IMG/VR virus record: IMGVR_UViG_3300027712_001670
Location: 1-48,937 of that record
Length of the DNA stretch: 48,937 bases
Direction: 5' to 3' (one strand)
DNA from: a virus
Each line of letters begins with the position of its first letter. The stretch's first letter is position 1. Under the pieces are notes generated by a model. It ran no database searches. It was not told the origin of the DNA and saw only the letters and a list, made by a program, of their open reading frames with translations. The position numbers were made by a program, and so were the translations under genes. Below, one piece after another: positions 1 through 8,856 of the stretch.

Positions 1-17
1 ATCGGGGTAAATAAAAA

Positions 18-1238
18 ATGGCATATGTAATCGTTAAAAGTGATGGTACAGTATTAACTACTATTCCTGACGGAACAATTAATACAACCAGTACTGCTAT
101 TGGTCTACCGGGTAGAAACTATGCCGGATATGGACAAACGCTAGATACAAATTTTGTACACACACTAGAAAATTTTGCTGATACTGTTCCCCCGGCTAAT
201 CCTTTACGAGGGCAACTTTGGTATAATACTAATAATCAAACACTTTATGTTTGTCCGGCTGATGGAGAAACTAATATTGCTGGGTGGTTAGCATTAACAG
301 CTACTGCCAGCGGAGGTACAACAACGTTTGGCGCAGTAACCGTTACTGGAAATTTACAAGCGAATAATATAAGTGCTACTAATAATAGTAATGCAAATGC
401 TGCTTCATTTAACTATCTTACGGTTTCTGCAAATGCAGATATTGCAGATGGAAATCTTACCACAGCCAATATCGGCACGCTCTATACCAGAAATATAACT
501 ACAGGAGCCGCAACTACCACCGGAAATATAACAGGACTTTGGACTATCACCGGCGGCGCAGGCGGCGCAGGTGGAAACGCTGTAATTTTTAATACCGGTG
601 GTATATATATTAATAATACCGGGAACTTATACGGGATCAAAACCGATAGATATATGTATGCAAATGGCGACCCGGTTTCTTTTGCAGGCACCTATAGCAA
701 TTCAAATGTCTCGTTATTTTTACCAACTTACAATGGTAATGTTCTTGCTGCAAGGGTACAAACTCCGATAATTACTACTGGAGCTAATACTACAACAGGA
801 AATATAACGGGAAATTGGACTTTAACAGCAGGATCTAGATTTAACGCGACATATGCTGACTTAGCTGAACGATTTGAAGCAGATGCAATTTATGATTCTG
901 GTACAGTAGTAGAATTAGGCGGTGAAAAAGAAATTACTGCGGTTAAATATGAACTAAGTGAAGATGTGTTTGGGGTAATATCAAATAGTGTTGCATATTT
1001 GATGAATTCGGCTGCCGGTCCAGATAATACCCATCCAGCAGTAGCAGTAGGAGGTCGAGTGCATGTTAAAGTTACTGGAAAAATTAATAAAGGTCAACGT
1101 TTAGTAAGCGCGGGTCAAGGTATAGCCAGAGGAGCGTTACGCGGAGAGGCAACAGCTTTTAACACTATTGGCCGTGCATTGGCTGACAAAAAATCAGTAG
1201 GGGTTGGCACCGTTGAAGCTATTGTTATCATACGTTAA
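18..1238 (+). CDS. Tail-fibre-like protein with C-terminal peptidase G2/chaperone-like domain
   Basis: A 406-residue structural protein. The N-terminal ~95 residues include the stretch GLPGRNYAGYGQ and a W-Y-N-T-N segment, a module I associate with fibre and baseplate-linked proteins of T4-like marine phages. The middle (about 100-270) is Thr/Asn/Gly-rich and low in complexity, as in trimeric fibre shafts. From about residue 280 (TYADLAERFEAD) to the end the sequence resembles the intramolecular-chaperone or peptidase G2-like domain at the C-terminus of phage fibres, which assists trimerisation and is sometimes cleaved. I see these resemblances by eye; autocleavage is not demonstrated. It is followed after 9 bases by another fibre-like gene. 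The start has an A-rich upstream stretch with only a weak ribosome site (GGGG about 10 bases upstream). Likely a virion surface protein. Confidence 0.75.
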   Translation: MAYVIVKSDGTVLTTIPDGTINTTSTAIGLPGRNYAGYGQTLDTNFVHTLENFADTVPPANPLRGQLWYNTNNQTLYVCPADGETNIAGWLALTATASGGTTTFGAVTVTGNLQANNISATNNSNANAASFNYLTVSANADIADGNLTTANIGTLYTRNITTGAATTTGNITGLWTITGGAGGAGGNAVIFNTGGIYINNTGNLYGIKTDRYMYANGDPVSFAGTYSNSNVSLFLPTYNGNVLAARVQTPIITTGANTTTGNITGNWTLTAGSRFNATYADLAERFEADAIYDSGTVVELGGEKEITAVKYELSEDVFGVISNSVAYLMNSAAGPDNTHPAVAVGGRVHVKVTGKINKGQRLVSAGQGIARGALRGEATAFNTIGRALADKKSVGVGTVEAIVIIR

Positions 1239-1247
1239 GGTTAAAAA

Positions 1248-2204
1248 ATGACTTACGCACAATACGGTCTAATAGAAGCAACAGATTATAATACTTTAGC
1301 AGGTGGAAACCCAACCACAACATCAGGAACAATTAACTCAGTTTGGGCAACAGGAGGAACTACTGCAGGGTATGGCCAAACTGCGGTAGCTAACGTGGCT
1401 GTAGGTGATACAGTAACAGCGGCTCAATGGGCATCATTGGTTAATAATACATCAAATTCTGCTTCTCATCAAGGTACTAATATTACTTCAGTCGCTACAC
1501 CTGTGGTAGGTGGAACAATTACTTATCTTTCTGCAATACCTACTAATTTAACAACAATTTATAACAGCAGATTGAATGCAGCAACACAGGGATCAACTAC
1601 GTCCAATGCAGCCGTATATAGTAGTACTTGGTCAACTGGTCTTACTTTTACACATGTGATTACTTTTAGTACGGGTGATGCAGCCCGTTATTTTTTTAAC
1701 GCAGGAGGTCAACTAAAAATTACATGTACACATGCCAATTCTACTGCAGGTATTAACTTATTATTAAATAATTTAGTAAGTAATATAGGTACTGTAGCAT
1801 TAAGCGCCCCTTCTACAGGATCGGTGACAATAGCGGCAACAACCTACAATGGTGTTACTAAGATTGGTGGAGGTGGTACTACACCAACTATTTCTACAAA
1901 TTCAGGGTACTTTGCACTAGGTACATCGAATACAACTATATTTACACAAACTGCTAGTACAGGCCCAGCTGGTTATTTAGGTACATTTATCCGTATGATA
2001 GCTAAAACTAATGGTACGCAGGGTGCAAATGGTGATAAAGGCAATATTATTACTATATACACTGTTTGGGATGAAGTGCCGGATGGATTAACCGCAGGTA
2101 CAAATTCTACAACTACTGTTACTATAGTACCTCCCGAAAATGTTTATCTGCCAACAGCTAGTTGGGGCACCCCAACTATCACGGGCACCGCAACCCTTAT
2201 ATAA
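1248..2204 (+). CDS. Putative tail-fibre or virion structural protein
   Basis: A 318-residue Thr/Ser/Asn/Gly-rich protein with no charged core, typical of beta-structured phage appendage proteins. The N-terminus (MTYAQYGLIEATDYNTL) resembles the starts of structural proteins of T4-like marine phages, followed by a WA-T-G-T repeat-like region. Near residue 270 there is an NGTQGANGDKGN stretch, short and collagen-like in flavour but not a real Gly-X-Y array. It lies 9 bases after the preceding fibre gene and probably shares its transcript. No enzymatic motif is visible. The role as a virion protein is inferred from composition and context. Confidence 0.6.
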   Translation: MTYAQYGLIEATDYNTLAGGNPTTTSGTINSVWATGGTTAGYGQTAVANVAVGDTVTAAQWASLVNNTSNSASHQGTNITSVATPVVGGTITYLSAIPTNLTTIYNSRLNAATQGSTTSNAAVYSSTWSTGLTFTHVITFSTGDAARYFFNAGGQLKITCTHANSTAGINLLLNNLVSNIGTVALSAPSTGSVTIAATTYNGVTKIGGGGTTPTISTNSGYFALGTSNTTIFTQTASTGPAGYLGTFIRMIAKTNGTQGANGDKGNIITIYTVWDEVPDGLTAGTNSTTTVTIVPPENVYLPTASWGTPTITGTATLI

Positions 2205-2229
2205 TTTTATAACGGCTCCTAGCATCCAT

Positions 2230-2238
2230 CTAAATACT
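2230..2238 (+). promoter_or_regulatory. T4-late-promoter-like motif
   Basis: CTAAATACT lies 15 bases upstream of the start of the 2253 gene and matches 6-7 positions of the T4 late consensus TATAAATA. A good ribosome site (TAGGAG at 2241) follows. It is one of several similar motifs upstream of genes in this window. It would separate the fibre genes from the accessory island. Confidence 0.4.
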
Positions 2239-2252
2239 CGTAGGAGAGTATT

Positions 2253-2558
2253 ATGGATACCAAGACACTAATTGCAGATGCTAAAACTAGATTTAGTCAT
2301 AATGCAGCCAAAGCTTATTTAAAAGACAAATACGATAGTAAATTTATCGTTGCTGATCAGGGCGGACTTTGGCGTGCCAATTTAGAAACTATTAATTTTT
2401 TAAATTCTGTAACTGATGAAAAAGTTATTTTAATTGACAGATTTGATAACCCAGTAGAGGTAAATAGGCAGGAATTGAAAGATAAATTATACGCAGTATA
2501 CATCGATAATATGAGTAATTGGTATCAAGAATGGGTTGAACTAGAGAATAAAAGATGA
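2253..2558 (+). CDS. Conserved-looking small phage protein, function unknown
   Basis: A 101-residue acidic/aromatic protein beginning MDTKTLIADAKTRFSHN. It looks alpha-helical at the N-terminus, has a central hydrophobic segment (KVILIDRFDNPVEV) and ends in a Trp-rich helix (NWYQEWVELE). I do not recognise a named domain. It is the first gene after a late-promoter-like motif and a strong ribosome site (TAGGAG), and its stop overlaps the start of the glycosyltransferase-like gene by 4 bases. Its place at the head of the island would suit a small structural or accessory protein. Confidence 0.7.
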   Translation: MDTKTLIADAKTRFSHNAAKAYLKDKYDSKFIVADQGGLWRANLETINFLNSVTDEKVILIDRFDNPVEVNRQELKDKLYAVYIDNMSNWYQEWVELENKR

Positions 2559-3355
2559 GAGGTGTACTTCTATTTGCGTTTAATAGCCCAAAATTTAACT
2601 ATTATAATATGGCCGTAGCTACAGCCAAACGGGCTAATCACTTTTTAAATTTGCCGGTAACTCTAGTTACGGATAATCAATCATTGCCTGAAACCCCCAA
2701 TTATACATTTAATAATGTAATAGTGACCGAACCTGATAGAAATAATAGCCGTGATTGGGGAATATGGATAAACAAGGGTAGATATAAAGCATACGAGTTT
2801 AGTCCCTATGATGAAACCATACTATTAGATGTAGATTACGTTATTAATTCTAACAAATTGTTAGACTCTTTTAATTTACCCACTGATTTCTGCTGTCATG
2901 ATACAACTAGTTTTTTAATGAATCCTGAAGCTACTCAAGAAGTACTAAGTGGTTATAGTTTTAAAACGTTATGGGCTACTGTAATTGCTTTTAAAAAGAC
3001 TGCACGGGCTAAACAAATATTTGAATGTCTTCGCATGGTTCAACATAATTTTGATCATTATTCAAATATTCATGGGTTTATAGCAAATACTTTTAGAAAC
3101 GATTACGCATTAACTCTAGCATTAAGAATTGTTAATGGTCATATGGATGTAAAAAATGACATTATTCCATGGAATTTAGTACATATTGGAAAGAATACTA
3201 GTATCTACCCTGATTCTGATGATGAATTTAATTCTGAATATACTGTTATGTTCGATAATTGGAAAAGAGGAAAAATTCGTAAAGAATTTATTACTATTAA
3301 AGATACTGATTTTCATGTCATGAACAAAGAAAATATGTTGGGATTAATTAAATGA
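2555..3355 (+). CDS. Glycosyltransferase-like protein (GT-A fold, putative)
   Basis: A 266-residue protein. The N-terminus reads like the first beta strand and helix of a GT-A domain (VLLFAFNSPKFNYY, then LPVTLVTDN). Around residues 88-97, SPYDETILLDVDYVIN carries a D-V-D motif at the place where GT-A enzymes bind metal and nucleotide sugar. The 3352 gene has the same layout (SPYDETIKLEADMIIP), so the two are adjacent paralogues. There is no signal peptide or membrane segment, so it should be cytoplasmic. It overlaps its neighbours by 4 bases on both sides, so translation is probably coupled. Sugar donor and acceptor cannot be told; a fibre or surface glycan is likely from context. Confidence 0.6.
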   Translation: MRGVLLFAFNSPKFNYYNMAVATAKRANHFLNLPVTLVTDNQSLPETPNYTFNNVIVTEPDRNNSRDWGIWINKGRYKAYEFSPYDETILLDVDYVINSNKLLDSFNLPTDFCCHDTTSFLMNPEATQEVLSGYSFKTLWATVIAFKKTARAKQIFECLRMVQHNFDHYSNIHGFIANTFRNDYALTLALRIVNGHMDVKNDIIPWNLVHIGKNTSIYPDSDDEFNSEYTVMFDNWKRGKIRKEFITIKDTDFHVMNKENMLGLIK

Positions 3356-4149
3356 ATCGCGGATTTGTGATAATGGCCCAAAATACTACTGAAGTAGATT
3401 ATGTAAAATGTGCCGAAACTTTGGCTATGAGCATTCATAAAATAATGCCACACGCAAGAGTTTCTATCATTACTAATGACGCCACTACCTATCCAAAATT
3501 TGATCAGGTTGTTCCTTTACCATATGGAGATTTAGATATAAATGGTAAATGGAAACTAATTAATGATTGGCAAGTATATGAAGCTAGTCCATATGATGAA
3601 ACTATAAAATTAGAAGCGGACATGATAATTCCCCGCAATATAATGCATTGGTTTGACGTATGCGGTCAACAAGACATAGTACTGTGTACTACTATAAGAA
3701 ATTTAAAACAAGAAATTTCGAAGGTAAGGGGTTACCGTAGGTTTATCGATGAAAATAAACTTCCTGATGTTTACAATGCTATTGCATATTTTAAAAAATC
3801 TGATACGGCTAAAAAATTCTTTGATATAGTAAGAGATATTTTTGAAAATTGGGATGAATATAAAAATATATTGAGGTGCACACCTCAAGAACCAGTTAGC
3901 ACCGATTGGGCTTATAGCATTGCAGCGCACATTATAGGTAAAGAAAAGACTACTATGCCTTCATTCAATGAAATGAGTATGATTCATATGAAACAATTCA
4001 TAAATGGTAATCCAACTGAAAATTGGACTGATACTTTTGTATATGAATGTTTACCGAATCAAATAAGAATTCAAACTATTCCTCAAATCTATCCATTTCA
4101 TTATCATATTAAGAATTTTTGTGATAAAATCATAAGAGGTTATAAATGA
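3352..4149 (+). CDS. Glycosyltransferase-like protein, paralogue of upstream gene
   Basis: A 265-residue protein with the same plan as the 2555 gene: an N-terminal strand (RGFVIMAQNTTEVDY), a conserved A-x-S-x-H-K segment, SIITND, then SPYDETIKLEADMII. Here the D-x-D of the paralogue is replaced by E-A-D. Acid-for-acid changes at this site occur in active GT-A enzymes, so activity cannot be excluded. Residues 150-200 (YNAIAYFKKSDTAKKFFDIV) resemble the matching segment of the paralogue (TVIAFKKTARAKQIFECLR). It overlaps both neighbours by 4 bases. Cytoplasmic glycosyltransferase is the most likely role; substrate unknown. Confidence 0.58.
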   Translation: MNRGFVIMAQNTTEVDYVKCAETLAMSIHKIMPHARVSIITNDATTYPKFDQVVPLPYGDLDINGKWKLINDWQVYEASPYDETIKLEADMIIPRNIMHWFDVCGQQDIVLCTTIRNLKQEISKVRGYRRFIDENKLPDVYNAIAYFKKSDTAKKFFDIVRDIFENWDEYKNILRCTPQEPVSTDWAYSIAAHIIGKEKTTMPSFNEMSMIHMKQFINGNPTENWTDTFVYECLPNQIRIQTIPQIYPFHYHIKNFCDKIIRGYK

Positions 4150-4478
4150 GTGATGAACTAGTCATTCTTTGGGAAGCGCCCAAAATTGATCCTCCTGAAT
4201 TCCGTTTATATTATGATGATAAAGGAAATGTTGTTTGTTATACCTGTCAAAAGTTAGAAGGTAATTATATTATAATCGATTCATTGACTTATGCTGCGGC
4301 AAGACCTGATTTAAGAGTAATAGATGGAAAAATATCAACTGTATCACCTAGTGCAGTGGTATATAAATTAATGCCCTCAATTGAGGGTATGGCGTGCGCT
4401 AAAGAAGATATTAGTATTATTTCGGATGCATCAATAGAAGAAACAATCAATTGGAAATTAAGAATATATGAGTTATGA
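4146..4478 (+). CDS. Small conserved-looking phage protein, function unknown
   Basis: A 110-residue protein (MSDELVILWEAPKIDPPEF). It has a beta-rich opening with YYDDKGNVVCYTCQKLEGNYIIID, a C-x-x-C pair that is unlikely to be a metal site alone, and an acidic helical end. No domain recognised. It overlaps the upstream glycosyltransferase-like gene by 4 bases and the next one by 11 bases, so it is almost certainly co-translated with them and may be a partner of that set. Confidence 0.68.
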   Translation: MSDELVILWEAPKIDPPEFRLYYDDKGNVVCYTCQKLEGNYIIIDSLTYAAARPDLRVIDGKISTVSPSAVVYKLMPSIEGMACAKEDISIISDASIEETINWKLRIYEL

Positions 4479-5418
4479 TATAATTGATGTAGCAGATTTA
4501 GATTGCATCTACTTAAGTTACGATGAGCCACAAAAAGAAGAGTTTTGGCTTAAAATTAAAAATATGATCCCGTGGGCTAAAAGAGTTGATGGTGTAAAGG
4601 GTAGCGATGCAGCACATAAAGCAGCCGGCAGGTGGAGCGATACTGAACGATTTATTCTTATCGATGGCGACAATATGCCTGATGAATCATTTTTTAATCT
4701 TCAGTTAGATTTTACTGATAAAGATCCCAAATACAAAAAGGCTCAATTTCGTTGGAAAGCCATTAATGCTATCAACGGGTTGAGATACGGCAACGGAGGA
4801 ATGAGTAGTTGGACAAAAACATATGTCAAAGAAATGCAGACCCATGAACATCAAAAAGACGGAGATTTAGCCCGTGTTGCTGATTTTTGTTTAGATAGTG
4901 CAGATAATTTATACTGGGCAATGCATGATTGTTATAGTACTACCTATCCTAATTATACACCTTTTCAAGCATGGCGTGCAGGGTTTCGTGAAGGTGTAAA
5001 AATGTGTTTAAATAGAGGAGCAGTTCCAACTATAGATGAATTTAAAGAAACGGTGGCAAGCCGCAATTTAAATAATCTTACCATATGGCATAATGTTGGT
5101 GCAGATGTTGAAAATGGCATGTGGGCCATATATGGGGCAAGACTTGGAACTTGGTATACAATGTTAACTGATTGGGACCATACGAATGTTCAGTGGTTCG
5201 ATAATTATCTTGAACTTTGGGAACCGCAAAAAGATAAAAATCCTGAGATTGCAGCAGAGATTGTGGGTGAAATACTTTTAGATAAATTGGGTCTTCCAAT
5301 GTGTATACTTAATGCAGAACAAAGTAAATTTTTTAAAAGGCATTATAACGCAGACAAACATAATTTAGGTCCTTTAATTACTGAAATGGACGTGATTCGT
5401 AGTATCGAGGGTTGGTGA
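4468..5418 (+). CDS. Glycosyltransferase-like protein related to the giant protein's C-terminal domain
   Basis: A 316-residue protein. It opens with LDCIYLSYDEPQ, then a K-R-V-D-G-V-K-G segment, A-A-H-K-A-A-G-R-W, and ERFILIDGDNMPD, which has a D-G-D motif where GT-A enzymes have D-x-D. The order and wording recur near the end of the 28978-38190 protein (IIFLSNGEPN, TRIEGINGR, AAYHKTAE, SWYFVVWGK), as do YGNGGMSSWTK / YGHQAVVAYNK and FQAWRAGFREGVKM / WTTWRTAFRECIKL. The two are clearly homologous by eye. The D-G-D is kept here but reads V-W-G-K in the giant protein. Likely a cytoplasmic transferase or sugar-binding protein. The start overlaps the previous gene by 11 bases. Confidence 0.6.
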   Translation: MSYDIIDVADLDCIYLSYDEPQKEEFWLKIKNMIPWAKRVDGVKGSDAAHKAAGRWSDTERFILIDGDNMPDESFFNLQLDFTDKDPKYKKAQFRWKAINAINGLRYGNGGMSSWTKTYVKEMQTHEHQKDGDLARVADFCLDSADNLYWAMHDCYSTTYPNYTPFQAWRAGFREGVKMCLNRGAVPTIDEFKETVASRNLNNLTIWHNVGADVENGMWAIYGARLGTWYTMLTDWDHTNVQWFDNYLELWEPQKDKNPEIAAEIVGEILLDKLGLPMCILNAEQSKFFKRHYNADKHNLGPLITEMDVIRSIEGW

Positions 5419-6209
5419 TGAATAACATAAGCAAATACGACCGCATTTTTACTTTTGGGTGTTCTTGGACTAACTATGTTTGGCCAACTTGGGCTGAAAT
5501 GATTAGATACACCGATCAATCTCCCGAGGTACATAATTGGGGTATTTCGGGCATCGGCAATGTTGGTATATTTTATAGAATGATTGAGTGTGATTTAAAA
5601 AATAAATTTACTGAAAATGATCTTATAATTGTACAATGGACCAGTTGGACTAGGGAAGATAGACATGTAAATCGATGGCAAACATATGGTAATATTTTCA
5701 ATTCATCGTACTACGATCAGAAATTTTTAAAAAAATACTGGAGCTGGGACAATGACGTAATAAAAAATAGCAGTTGTATATTAGCAACTAATAAAATGTT
5801 TAACATTGGTTATCAATTTAATATGCTTCCAAATCTATATTCTGAACTTGAATTTCCATTCAGAGATGAAGAATGGCACAAAATTTATCATGATGCATTG
5901 CCAAAAATTGATTATTTTCCTAAAGGCTCCGGTTGTTTTAACGGTAAAATGACATATGATGCTCATCCAGATATTAAAGATCATTTAAATTTTTTTAATA
6001 ATAATATTAAAGATAGGTTTGGATTTACCTTAGAAAAAAATGAATCTGAGATATTAAAATTATATGATTCAATCGTAAAAAACCTAGACCATCTAGATCC
6101 TTTAATGATCAACGGCGCCGCAGGCCGTCCGGCTGTTCAGGATCTAATACATAAAGAATGTAAAATTCTTGATTCTAATTTCCCTCATGATCCTCAAGGA
6201 TTACTATGA
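5418..6209 (+). CDS. SGNH/GDSL-like hydrolase-family protein
   Basis: A 263-residue protein starting MNNISKYDRIFTFGCSW. TTG and GTG codons lie just upstream, but the ATG at 5418 overlaps the previous stop in a TGATG junction and is the natural start. The nucleophile block G-C-S (Ser16) replaces the usual G-D-S. NWGISGIGN supplies the Gly/Asn oxyanion block, and Asp181-Ala-His183 matches the C-terminal D-x-x-H-type catalytic pair. It is paralogous to the 17974 gene (PTWA, TREDRH and QTYGNI equivalents). SGNH proteins usually remove or transfer acyl groups on sugars; here the target is unknown. It sits directly before five radical SAM genes and overlaps the first. Confidence 0.62.
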   Translation: MNNISKYDRIFTFGCSWTNYVWPTWAEMIRYTDQSPEVHNWGISGIGNVGIFYRMIECDLKNKFTENDLIIVQWTSWTREDRHVNRWQTYGNIFNSSYYDQKFLKKYWSWDNDVIKNSSCILATNKMFNIGYQFNMLPNLYSELEFPFRDEEWHKIYHDALPKIDYFPKGSGCFNGKMTYDAHPDIKDHLNFFNNNIKDRFGFTLEKNESEILKLYDSIVKNLDHLDPLMINGAAGRPAVQDLIHKECKILDSNFPHDPQGLL

Positions 6210-7606
6210 GTAACGAACAAAAAAGAATCAATGACATTAAGATTAAAATAGAAAATGAAATAGGGCCTACCTTTTGTCTAGCTAAATGGCATCATGTCAC
6301 AATGTACTTACAATCAGGTGAAACACATAGTTGTTATCACCCTCAACCACATAGAATCCCGCTAAGTGAAATAATTGATAATCCATCGGCCCTTCATAAT
6401 ACTAGTCAAAAGAAAGAAGAACGTAAATTAATGTTAGATGGGGGTAAGCCTACTGGGTGTCAATATTGCTGGAATATCGAATCAATGGGTCCTGATTATA
6501 TTAGTGACAGGCATATTCGAAATGCTAGCATCTTTACAGAAGAAAGATATGAACAAACTACTAAAGGAGTTTGGAATCAAAATATTAATCCAGAGTATAT
6601 TGAGATTAATTTTGGTAATGAATGCAATTTTAAATGCGGCTATTGTCATCCAAAATATAGCACTAGTTTTTACAAAGAAATTGAAAAATACGGACCTGTT
6701 ACTACGGTACAGAATCATAGATGCGATATAGATTGGATGAAATTATACCAACACGAAGATGATAATCCTTATGTAGAGGCATTTTGGAAGTGGTGGCCTG
6801 AACTCCGTAAAACATTAACAATTATGCGTATTACCGGCGGGGAGCCAACTTTACATAAATCTACATGGCAACTAATAGAATCGATTGAATCAGATCCTAT
6901 GCCATGGTTAGAATTAAATATTAATAGCAACTTAGGGACAAAACCATTACTTATCGAAAGATTGGCTGAAAAAGTTAAAAATCTTACTACTAGTGGAAAA
7001 ATTAAAAGTTTTAAACTGTTTACTAGTATGGACACGTGGGGTAAGCGGGCAGAATACATTCGTACTGGTTTAGATTTAGAATTATGGGAGAAAAATTTTC
7101 ATACTTATCTTAAAAATACCAATAGCCCAATTACTTTTATGATTACGTTTAATATTTTTAGTGTAACAACATTTAAAAACTTTTTAGAAAAACTTATCGA
7201 ATGGCGTAAAATTTATGGATGGTATGACGATTCAAATAATCCACAACATCGCGTAAGATTTGATACGCCGTATCTTAGGGATCCTATTCAATATGATATG
7301 AATATTTTACCTAAGGAGGAATTTATGCCATATATGCATGATGCGTTAAATTATATGAGAGATCATACTGATGATAGTAAGTCAGATGCATTTAGTACAA
7401 TTGAATATGAAAAATTCAAGCGCGTAGTGGATTATATGGCTGAAACAATGTACTCGGAAGAAAAATTACTACAGGGCCGTAGAGACTTTTATAACTGGTT
7501 CAACGAATTAGACGAGCGTAGAGAAACCGATATGCTATCTATATTTCCAGAATATTTGGGATTCTACCGCATGTGTCAAGAAATTAATTCACTCAATCCA
7601 TTATGA
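6206..7606 (+). CDS. Twitch-domain radical SAM protein
   Basis: A 466-residue radical SAM enzyme, predicted cytoplasmic. The [4Fe-4S]/SAM motif is C-N-F-K-C-G-Y-C at Cys140, Cys144 and Cys147, and the SAM-contacting GGEP motif follows (MRITGGEPTLH). An N-terminal half-SPASM ('twitch') set of cysteines is visible (Cys24, Cys43, Cys85, Cys88), expected to bind an auxiliary iron-sulphur cluster. It differs from the next three genes in having W-H-H and only one Cys in the second cysteine position, so it is the most divergent of the four. Family members modify peptides or small molecules by hydrogen abstraction; the substrate is not predictable. It overlaps both neighbours by 4 bases. Confidence 0.85.
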   Translation: MSNEQKRINDIKIKIENEIGPTFCLAKWHHVTMYLQSGETHSCYHPQPHRIPLSEIIDNPSALHNTSQKKEERKLMLDGGKPTGCQYCWNIESMGPDYISDRHIRNASIFTEERYEQTTKGVWNQNINPEYIEINFGNECNFKCGYCHPKYSTSFYKEIEKYGPVTTVQNHRCDIDWMKLYQHEDDNPYVEAFWKWWPELRKTLTIMRITGGEPTLHKSTWQLIESIESDPMPWLELNINSNLGTKPLLIERLAEKVKNLTTSGKIKSFKLFTSMDTWGKRAEYIRTGLDLELWEKNFHTYLKNTNSPITFMITFNIFSVTTFKNFLEKLIEWRKIYGWYDDSNNPQHRVRFDTPYLRDPIQYDMNILPKEEFMPYMHDALNYMRDHTDDSKSDAFSTIEYEKFKRVVDYMAETMYSEEKLLQGRRDFYNWFNELDERRETDMLSIFPEYLGFYRMCQEINSLNPL

Positions 7607-8856
7607 ATAAAAAACAATTATTAACCGAAAGTAAAACATTTTGTATGCTGCCTTGGATACATTTTAGTACTAGCCCAAGTGGTGATGCGCTTCCTTGCTG
7701 TATAGCAAAACCTCTCACTCATGAACATTTTGGGTTTCACCTTCCATTAGGAAACACTACTAAATCAAGCATGATGGAAATTGTAAATTCTACTAGAGCA
7801 AAACAGCTTAGACTTGATATGTTGACTGGTATTAGGAATCCAATGTGCAGAACATGTCATGAACAAGATGATTTAAATTTAGTGAGCTTTCGTCACGATT
7901 CAAATAATAAGTATGCTAAACATTTTGATAATGCTATAGCCACTACTAATCAAGACGGTTCTTTATCTGAGTTTAAAATGAGATATTTTGATATCAGATT
8001 TAGTAATATATGTAATTTTAAATGCAGAACATGCGGCCCCGATTGGAGTTCTCAATGGGAACAAGAGAATATAAAAAATAATATTTACCAACCTGTTATT
8101 ATCAAAAACGATAATAAAGAATTTTTAAAAGAAATTATTGATCAGATTCCTAATTTTGAAGAAGCATATTTCGCAGGTGGTGAGCCACTTATTACCGAAG
8201 AGCATTATATATTATTAGAAGAAATGATTAAACAGGGGCGCACAGACATTATATTACGGTATAATACAAATTTAAGTAACTTAAAATTTAAAAATAAAGA
8301 TTTGTTGGGTCTTTGGAGTCAATTTACTAATAAAGTACAAGTTTATGCCAGTATAGATCATTATGGGGCTCGTGCTGAATATATAAGACATGGAACAGAT
8401 TGGGCAGTAGTAGAAGAAAATTTTTTATTGGCTAAAAAATCACCAAATATTCAGATACAAATGAACACGGTTTTGAGTTTATACAATTATACCACATTCT
8501 TAGAATTCTATCAATATTTGGCAGACAAAGGTTTGTACTCCAATAGCACCAATTCAATATATTATATGAATTCCCCCGAATTTCTTACTTCAAAAATATT
8601 ACCGTATCATCATAAAGAACATGGTAAAACAAAAATATTAAAGCTAATAGATATTTTGATATCTTTGAATATTTTAAATAGACCTGAATTAGTAAAACAG
8701 GTACATGGAATAATCGATTGGACTATGGCTCCTAGTGAACATACGTGGGAAAAGTACAAAGAAGAATTTCAGGCTACTACTGAAGAACGGGATGAAATTA
8801 GAGGTGAAAGTTTTGTCAAAACTTTTCCGGAACTTGCCGACTTAATGGAAAATTAA
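7603..8856 (+). CDS. Twitch-domain radical SAM protein
   Basis: A 417-residue protein. The N-terminal twitch segment is FCMLPWIHFSTSPSGD with Cys14, Cys32-Cys33, Cys82 and Cys85. The radical SAM motif C-N-F-K-C-R-T-C is at Cys137/141/144, followed by YFAGGEPLITEEHY. It is a close paralogue of the 8857 gene (shared FDIRFSNICNFKCR, SSQW, RYNTN and SIDHYG). Such tandem twitch enzymes presumably act on related steps or related substrates of one pathway. The start overlaps the preceding stop by 4 bases and the next ATG follows the stop directly. Confidence 0.87.
   Translation: MNKKQLLTESKTFCMLPWIHFSTSPSGDALPCCIAKPLTHEHFGFHLPLGNTTKSSMMEIVNSTRAKQLRLDMLTGIRNPMCRTCHEQDDLNLVSFRHDSNNKYAKHFDNAIATTNQDGSLSEFKMRYFDIRFSNICNFKCRTCGPDWSSQWEQENIKNNIYQPVIIKNDNKEFLKEIIDQIPNFEEAYFAGGEPLITEEHYILLEEMIKQGRTDIILRYNTNLSNLKFKNKDLLGLWSQFTNKVQVYASIDHYGARAEYIRHGTDWAVVEENFLLAKKSPNIQIQMNTVLSLYNYTTFLEFYQYLADKGLYSNSTNSIYYMNSPEFLTSKILPYHHKEHGKTKILKLIDILISLNILNRPELVKQVHGIIDWTMAPSEHTWEKYKEEFQATTEERDEIRGESFVKTFPELADLMEN

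Noticed and set aside
2216-2246. CTCCTA/TAGGAG hairpin that could mask the ribosome site of the 2253 gene
   Set aside because: Six bp with a 19-base loop is weak, and if the late-type box at 2230 is used the left arm would not be in the transcript.
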